Shown piece after piece: positions 6,059 through 9,002 of a stretch of DNA of 9,002 bases. A program made the position numbers and the translations under genes. Within the stretch, counting starts at the first letter, position 1, and each line of letters starts with the position of its first letter. The DNA is taken from NCBI GenBank assembly GCA_964351745.1, contig CAYGPI010000097.1, forward strand, positions 1 to 9,002, in the 5' to 3' direction. The stretch comes from CAYNJF01 sp964351745. GTDB lineage: Bacteria; Pseudomonadota; Gammaproteobacteria; Berkiellales; Berkiellaceae. The notes beneath the pieces were generated by a model. That model had not been told where the DNA came from and did not search any database. It worked only from the letters and a program-made list of their open reading frames with translations.

Positions 6059-6727
6059 ATGAGTTTATTAAGTATTTTTGCTTCTTCACCTTTTAGAGCA
6101 ACGCAAGAGCATATGAATTGTGTCTATGAGTGTGTTCAAGCGTTAGATCCTTTTTTTAAAGCCGTGGTTGATGGTGACTGGGATAAGGCAGCTTTGTGCC
6201 AAATGGAAGTATCAAGATTAGAGCACAAGGCCGATGAATGGAAGAATAAAGTTTTTTCACAATTACCAAGTGGCATATTCATGCCGGTCTCTCGAGGCGA
6301 TCTTCTAGAGTTAATACGCTCTCAAGACAAAATTGCAAACAGAGCCAAAGATATTTCAGGGCTCATTGTTGGTCGACAAATGGAAATCCCTAAAGGTATT
6401 GTTGAGCCCATTGAAAGATTTTTAAAAAGCTCAAAGCATGCTGCTTTACAAGCTAAGAAAACCATCAATGAGCTTGATGAGCTTTTAGAAACAGGCTTCA
6501 AAGGAAAGGAAGCTAATATAGTGAAAGGGATGATTGATGAGCTGGACAAGCTAGAGACTGTATCAGATAAAATTCAAATAGAAATACGGTCAGAGTTATT
6601 TCGTATAGAAAAAGAGCTGCCTCCTATTGATGTGATGTTTCTTTATAAAATAATTGAACTCATTGGAGAGGTAGCAGATGCCGCCCAGCGAGCAGGTCAT
6701 TGCTTCTTACTTTTACTTGCCAAATAA
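6059..6727 (+). CDS. DUF47/PhoU-like protein (TIGR00153, Pit accessory type)
   Basis: At 222 residues this has the normal length and full pattern of the TIGR00153/DUF47 family: FRATQEHMNCV near the N-terminus, LEHKADEWKN (PhoU-like helix with E/D metal-binding residues), LPSGIFMPVSRGDLLELI, SQDKIANRAKDISGLIVGR, INELDELLETGF and the C-terminal PPIDVMFLYKIIELIGEVADAAQRAG. It is an all-alpha soluble protein. Family members are usually encoded beside the low-affinity phosphate/metal transporter PitA and are thought to regulate it. No pit gene is in this window; upstream are the bufferin genes, 45 bases away with no clear terminator, so it may be part of that transcript. AAGAGG (6047-6052) is the ribosome binding site, 6 bases before ATG. 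Molecular function in this setting is unknown. Confidence 0.9.
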   Translation: MSLLSIFASSPFRATQEHMNCVYECVQALDPFFKAVVDGDWDKAALCQMEVSRLEHKADEWKNKVFSQLPSGIFMPVSRGDLLELIRSQDKIANRAKDISGLIVGRQMEIPKGIVEPIERFLKSSKHAALQAKKTINELDELLETGFKGKEANIVKGMIDELDKLETVSDKIQIEIRSELFRIEKELPPIDVMFLYKIIELIGEVADAAQRAGHCFLLLLAK

Positions 6728-6754
6728 CGGATTAGAAAATCAATCAAGTATTTT

Positions 6755-6807
6755 TTGATATTAAGCCCTTGTAGAAGCAATCATTTGAGCCGGTTATCGG
6801 ATGATTG
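6755..6807 (+). promoter_or_regulatory. Candidate promoter and inverted repeat upstream of the MBL gene
   Basis: TTGATA (6755-6760, 5 of 6) is followed after 18 bases by AATCAT (6779-6784, 4 of 6). An inverted repeat covers that -10: CAATCAT (6778-6784) and ATGATTG (6801-6807), with an inner CCG (6790-6792)/CGG (6798-6800) pair. The layout suggests either an operator or an RNA hairpin ahead of the gene. No T-tract follows, so a terminator is less likely. Functional meaning is inference. Confidence 0.35.
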
Positions 6808-6828
6808 TCTTAATGGAGATTCGATTTT

Positions 6829-8013
6829 TTGATCAAATTTACAAGTCATTTTTCATGGGTCTTGACACTTATGATCTTGATATTTTTGTTAGTGTCTTTC
6901 GTCTATTTTTGGGTTGAAGTACGGCCTCGATTTGGTGCAATCCCTCATGGGGAGCATCTCAAAGCCATGGGATCATCCCCAAATTACAACCAAAAACAAA
7001 AAAGATTTGTCAATATTCAAGAAGCTCTCGTTGCTCAAGCTGATAAAGATGCCAATGTCTTGAAAATCACATGGGAGTTTCTATTTCCTAAAAATCAGGT
7101 GATCCCGAAGAAAAAATTGACGGAGGTTAAACCAGATCTCAGTGGTTTAATGTCCGCCTCTAATGGTATTCAGTTTATTTGGCTAGGGCACTCTAGTTTT
7201 CTACTTAGAGTTAACGGAAAACTTATTTTAGTGGATCCTGTTTTTTCAAAATCTGCAGCACCATTAGATTTTCTAACGCCAAGATTTCAACCACCGGTTA
7301 TTGGACTTAAAGAGCTTCCAAACATTGATGTGATTGTTATTTCTCATGATCATTATGACCATTTAGATTCTAAAACGATAAAATTTTTTGAAGGCAGCGA
7401 GGTTGAGTTTTTTGTGCCGTTAGGGGTGAGTGCTCATTTAGAACGTTGGGGCATTTTAAAATCAAAGATCACAGAGCTTGATTGGTGGGAGCATGCCAAG
7501 TGGGGCGGTCTAGAATTCATTTGCACACCAGCCCAACATTTTTCAGGCAGAACAAAGCCTTATGAGAACAAAACTCTTTGGGCATCTTGGATCATTAAGA
7601 GCGAGTATCAAAAAATCTATTACAGTGGGGATTCAGGCTATGGCCCACATTTTAAAGAGATCGGGGATCGGTATGGGCCGTTTGATGCTTCTTTCATCGA
7701 AAATGGTCAATATGACGATCAATGGAGGCCTGTCCATATGCATCCTAGTGAAACGATTAAGGCTTATATCGACTTAAAGAGCAAAGCTTTAGTGCCTGTT
7801 CATTGGGGGATGTTTAATATGGCTATGCATCATTGGTATGATCCTATAGAAACGTTAGAAAGCTTTGCTTCTAAGCAAGGTATCAATTTATTAACGCCTA
7901 AAATTGGTCAGTTAATTGATTTGGAAAATCCAAAGGAAATTGTTTCGTGGTGGAAAAATCTTTTGCCTAAGAGCATGGCTCAGACAGAGGTCGAGGCTGA
8001 AAATTTAGGTTAA
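6829..8013 (+). CDS. Membrane-anchored MBL-fold metallohydrolase (NAPE-PLD-like)
   Basis: The 394-residue protein starts at TTG 6829, supported by GGAGA (6815-6819) 9 bases upstream and by a complete N-terminus. Residues about 10-29 form one transmembrane segment, probably an uncleaved anchor. The segment with RFGAIP and SPNY (34-53) is typical of the N-terminal part of NAPE-PLD-like hydrolases. The metallo-beta-lactamase core follows: GHSSFLL (120-126), LVDPVFS (134-140), the zinc motif H173-x-H175-x-D177-H178, H237 in PAQHFSGR, D268 in YSGDSGYG and H325 in VPVHWGMF. The zinc ligand set is complete. Mammalian and yeast relatives cleave N-acyl-phosphatidylethanolamines; the bacterial substrate is unknown, with a phospholipid-like substrate plausible. 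It is probably its own transcription unit, as an inverted repeat and possible promoter precede it. Confidence 0.88.
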   Translation: MIKFTSHFSWVLTLMILIFLLVSFVYFWVEVRPRFGAIPHGEHLKAMGSSPNYNQKQKRFVNIQEALVAQADKDANVLKITWEFLFPKNQVIPKKKLTEVKPDLSGLMSASNGIQFIWLGHSSFLLRVNGKLILVDPVFSKSAAPLDFLTPRFQPPVIGLKELPNIDVIVISHDHYDHLDSKTIKFFEGSEVEFFVPLGVSAHLERWGILKSKITELDWWEHAKWGGLEFICTPAQHFSGRTKPYENKTLWASWIIKSEYQKIYYSGDSGYGPHFKEIGDRYGPFDASFIENGQYDDQWRPVHMHPSETIKAYIDLKSKALVPVHWGMFNMAMHHWYDPIETLESFASKQGINLLTPKIGQLIDLENPKEIVSWWKNLLPKSMAQTEVEAENLG

Positions 8014-8042
8014 GGATTGATTGTTTTAATTTGAATTCTCAC

Positions 8043-8080
8043 AAAAACAGTAGCTCCATCACCTTTTCGTGATGGGGCTA
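8043..8080 (-). terminator. Terminator of the ZapB-like gene, also between convergent genes
   Basis: A 12-bp stem pairs 8051-8062 with 8069-8080 (one G-T pair) around loop CTTTTC. Read on the minus strand, it is followed after three bases by five Ts (complement of 8043-8047), so it best serves the minus-strand gene ending at 8097. On the plus strand, where the MBL gene stops at 8013, the stem has no T-run but may still act. Confidence 0.82.
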
Positions 8081-8096
8081 GGCATGATTTATTCTG

Positions 8097-8330
8097 TTAA
8101 GCTTCAAAAACTTCTTCTCGGTGAACTTTTTCTTCTTCTTCAGTTGGATTGGATTCTATTTGTTCAAATCTTTTTAGTAAGTGAACCAAGTCATCTCGCC
8201 ATTGCTCTTGCTCTGATCTTAATGCTGCATTTTCTTCTTCTAGCTCTTCGATTTGGAGTCTAAGAAGCTCAATAAGATCAACTGCATGCTCTACTTTTTG
8301 CTCTAATTGAAATAACAAATCTTTGAACAT
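8097..8330 (-). CDS. Small ZapB-like coiled-coil protein (TIGR02449-like)
   Basis: The likely product is 77 residues from ATG 8330. That start has AAAGG 9 bases upstream, while the longer in-frame ATG at 8369 has no Shine-Dalgarno and sits at the predicted transcription start. The sequence is a single long amphipathic helix: leucine/isoleucine heptads from LLFQLEQKVEHAVDLI through LRLQIEELEEENAALR to LVHLLKRF, then an acidic tail. Such small coiled coils resemble the cell-division factor ZapB and the TIGR02449 family of gammaproteobacteria, which act with or near ZapA at the FtsZ ring. The similarity is by composition and length, so ZapB function is inferred. There is no signal peptide or membrane segment. 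The gene is divergent from the DUF2970 gene. Confidence 0.75.
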   Translation of the reverse strand: MFKDLLFQLEQKVEHAVDLIELLRLQIEELEEENAALRSEQEQWRDDLVHLLKRFEQIESNPTEEEEKVHREEVFEA

Positions 8331-8375
8331 TGTCTTATTCCTTTGTATATAAGTTTTTAGTGAAGCCATGCTACT

Positions 8376-8404
8376 ATTCTAGCAAGCTAAGGATAGGATA
8401 TGAA
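8376..8404 (-). promoter_or_regulatory. Promoter of the ZapB-like gene (extended -10)
   Basis: On the minus strand TTCATA (8399-8404, 4 of 6) is followed after 17 bases by TAGAAT (8376-8381, 5 of 6) preceded by TGC, an extended -10. Transcription would start near 8369, about 38 bases before ATG 8330. The -35 overlaps the start codon of the divergent DUF2970 gene. Confidence 0.55.
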
Positions 8405-8606
8405 CTCAGAGTATAAAAAACCTTCTTTTTTAAATGTAATCATTAGCGTATTGGCCGCCATGTTTGGTGTGCAAAGTGGTAAAGCACGCCAAAGAGATTT
8501 TACCCAAGGCAAACCATGGATTTATGCGCTAGTTGGTGTTGTTATGACAGGCCTGTTCGTGCTGGCGGTGTTGTTAGTTGTGAAAGTTGTTTTACAAGGT
8601 GTTTAG
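8400..8606 (+). CDS. DUF2970 family small membrane protein
   Basis: This 68-residue protein matches DUF2970: N-terminal PSFLNVIISVLAAMFGVQSGKARQRDF, then GKPWIYALVGVVMTGLFVLAVLLVVKVVL, which is one clear transmembrane helix at about residues 41-65. The first hydrophobic stretch (10-23) may be a second, interfacial helix. The family is widespread in proteobacteria, and its function is unknown. AAGGA (8389-8393) lies 6 bases before ATG 8400. The gene is divergent from the coiled-coil gene, with only 69 bases between their starts, so regulatory elements must be shared or overlapping. Confidence 0.85.
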   Translation: MNSEYKKPSFLNVIISVLAAMFGVQSGKARQRDFTQGKPWIYALVGVVMTGLFVLAVLLVVKVVLQGV

Positions 8607-8645
8607 CTGTTAATTATAAAGACATTTAATCAACTAAGATAGATG

Positions 8646-8677
8646 GGTGCTGGTTATTGAAAATAACCAACACCTTT
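8646..8677. terminator. Hairpin terminator between DUF2970 gene and rpoS
   Basis: The arms 8646-8658 and 8662-8674 form a 13-bp stem with one C-A mismatch around loop GAA, followed on the plus strand by TTTCTAATT. It lies between convergent genes ending at 8606 and 8688. The T-run is better on the plus strand, but the stem probably serves both. Confidence 0.75.
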
Positions 8678-8687
8678 CTAATTATGA

Positions 8688-9002
8688 TTAACTCAAGCTT
8701 AGCTCTTTGTTTACCCCTTGAGTTTCCAGGATGTCCTTAAGCTGTTTGAGAGCTTCGACTTGAATTTGACGCACTCTTTCTCTTGTTAAACCCACGGCCC
8801 GACCGACTTCTTCTAAAGTTGAAGCTTCATTACCATATAATCCAAAACGGTGAGATAGGATATCCTTTTGTTTGTCATTTAGTTGATTGAGGCATGATCT
8901 TAAATGAGAAACCATATTATCATCAGCCAAGGCGTCAGCTGGACCATCGGTGCTATCTGCCCCTAAGGCTTCCATGAGTGATTTTTCTGATTCTTCTCCA
9001 AC
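8688..9002 (-). CDS. rpoS: RNA polymerase sigma factor RpoS, C-terminal part (5' end beyond window)
   Basis: The minus-strand frame is open from the window edge (9002) to TAA at 8688-8690, giving the last 104 residues. It includes the end of region 3 (VGEESEKSLMEALGADS, matching the region-3/4 linker of primary-type sigmas) and all of region 4: LNDKQKDILSHRFGLYG, then the helix-turn-helix LEEVGRAVGLTRERVRQIQ, which reads the -35 element. RpoS rather than RpoD is indicated by LTRERVRQIQVEALKQLKDIL, the ETQG tail and the GPADALADDNM linker, close to E. coli RpoS. RpoS directs stationary-phase and general stress transcription. ATG 8973-8975 is internal, not the true start. A convergent terminator lies just past the stop. 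Confidence 0.92.
   Translation of the reverse strand, partial: VGEESEKSLMEALGADSTDGPADALADDNMVSHLRSCLNQLNDKQKDILSHRFGLYGNEASTLEEVGRAVGLTRERVRQIQVEALKQLKDILETQGVNKELSLS

Noticed and set aside
8069..8263. Leucine-rich 64-codon plus-strand frame
   Set aside because: It lies antisense to the coiled-coil gene; its leucines come from the complement of Glu/Lys-rich codons.
1..9002. CRISPR arrays, insertion sequences, tRNA or rRNA genes
   Set aside because: No regularly spaced repeats, transposase motifs, terminal inverted repeats or cloverleaf patterns were seen.

Overview
The window reads as chromosomal DNA of an AT-rich gammaproteobacterium. The signs are a groESL operon with a sigma-32 type promoter, coq7 of ubiquinone synthesis, the C-terminus of an RpoS-type sigma factor, and small proteins of the DUF2970 and ZapB-like/TIGR02449 kinds. 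The gene mix resembles Legionellales (Legionella/Coxiella/Berkiella relatives), but that placement is an inference from gene content, not a phylogeny. Nothing looks like a phage, transposon or CRISPR array; this is mostly ordinary housekeeping DNA with two peptide loci of interest.

Layout. Positions 1-644 (minus) hold the N-terminal 214 codons of a regulator with an Hpt-like helical region and a degenerate receiver domain, cut by the window edge. A 321-bp intergenic region follows, carrying a near-consensus heat-shock promoter (770-797) and a long leader. groES (966-1262) and groEL (1325-2983) come next, closed by a strong terminator (3015-3040). Its T-tract runs directly into a TTGACA box that may start transcription of a small GTG-initiated gene (3102-3365). 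The product has a textbook 15-residue double-glycine leader and a glycine-zipper C-terminus, as in gene-encoded bacteriocins and microcins. coq7 (3421-4059, minus) converges on it.

Divergent from coq7 is a bufferin-type copper-peptide operon: a 4-cysteine DUF2282 precursor with a signal peptide (4133-4396), a DUF692/MbnB-like multinuclear iron enzyme (4405-5241) and its DUF2063 partner (5228-6013). A DUF47/PhoU-like protein (6059-6727) follows closely, in place of the DoxX-type bufD often found in such operons. Next is a membrane-anchored metallo-beta-lactamase-fold hydrolase of the NAPE-PLD-like group (6829-8013), preceded by an inverted repeat. The right end has a ZapB-like coiled-coil protein (minus, best start at 8330), a divergent DUF2970 membrane protein (8400-8606), and the C-terminal 104 residues of RpoS (minus, 8688-9002).

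How the parts fit. GroESL folds proteins under stress and RpoS governs stationary-phase and stress transcription. The bufferin operon would make a periplasmic peptide that sequesters copper. The double-glycine peptide would need an ABC transporter with a C39 peptidase domain, and no such gene lies in this window.
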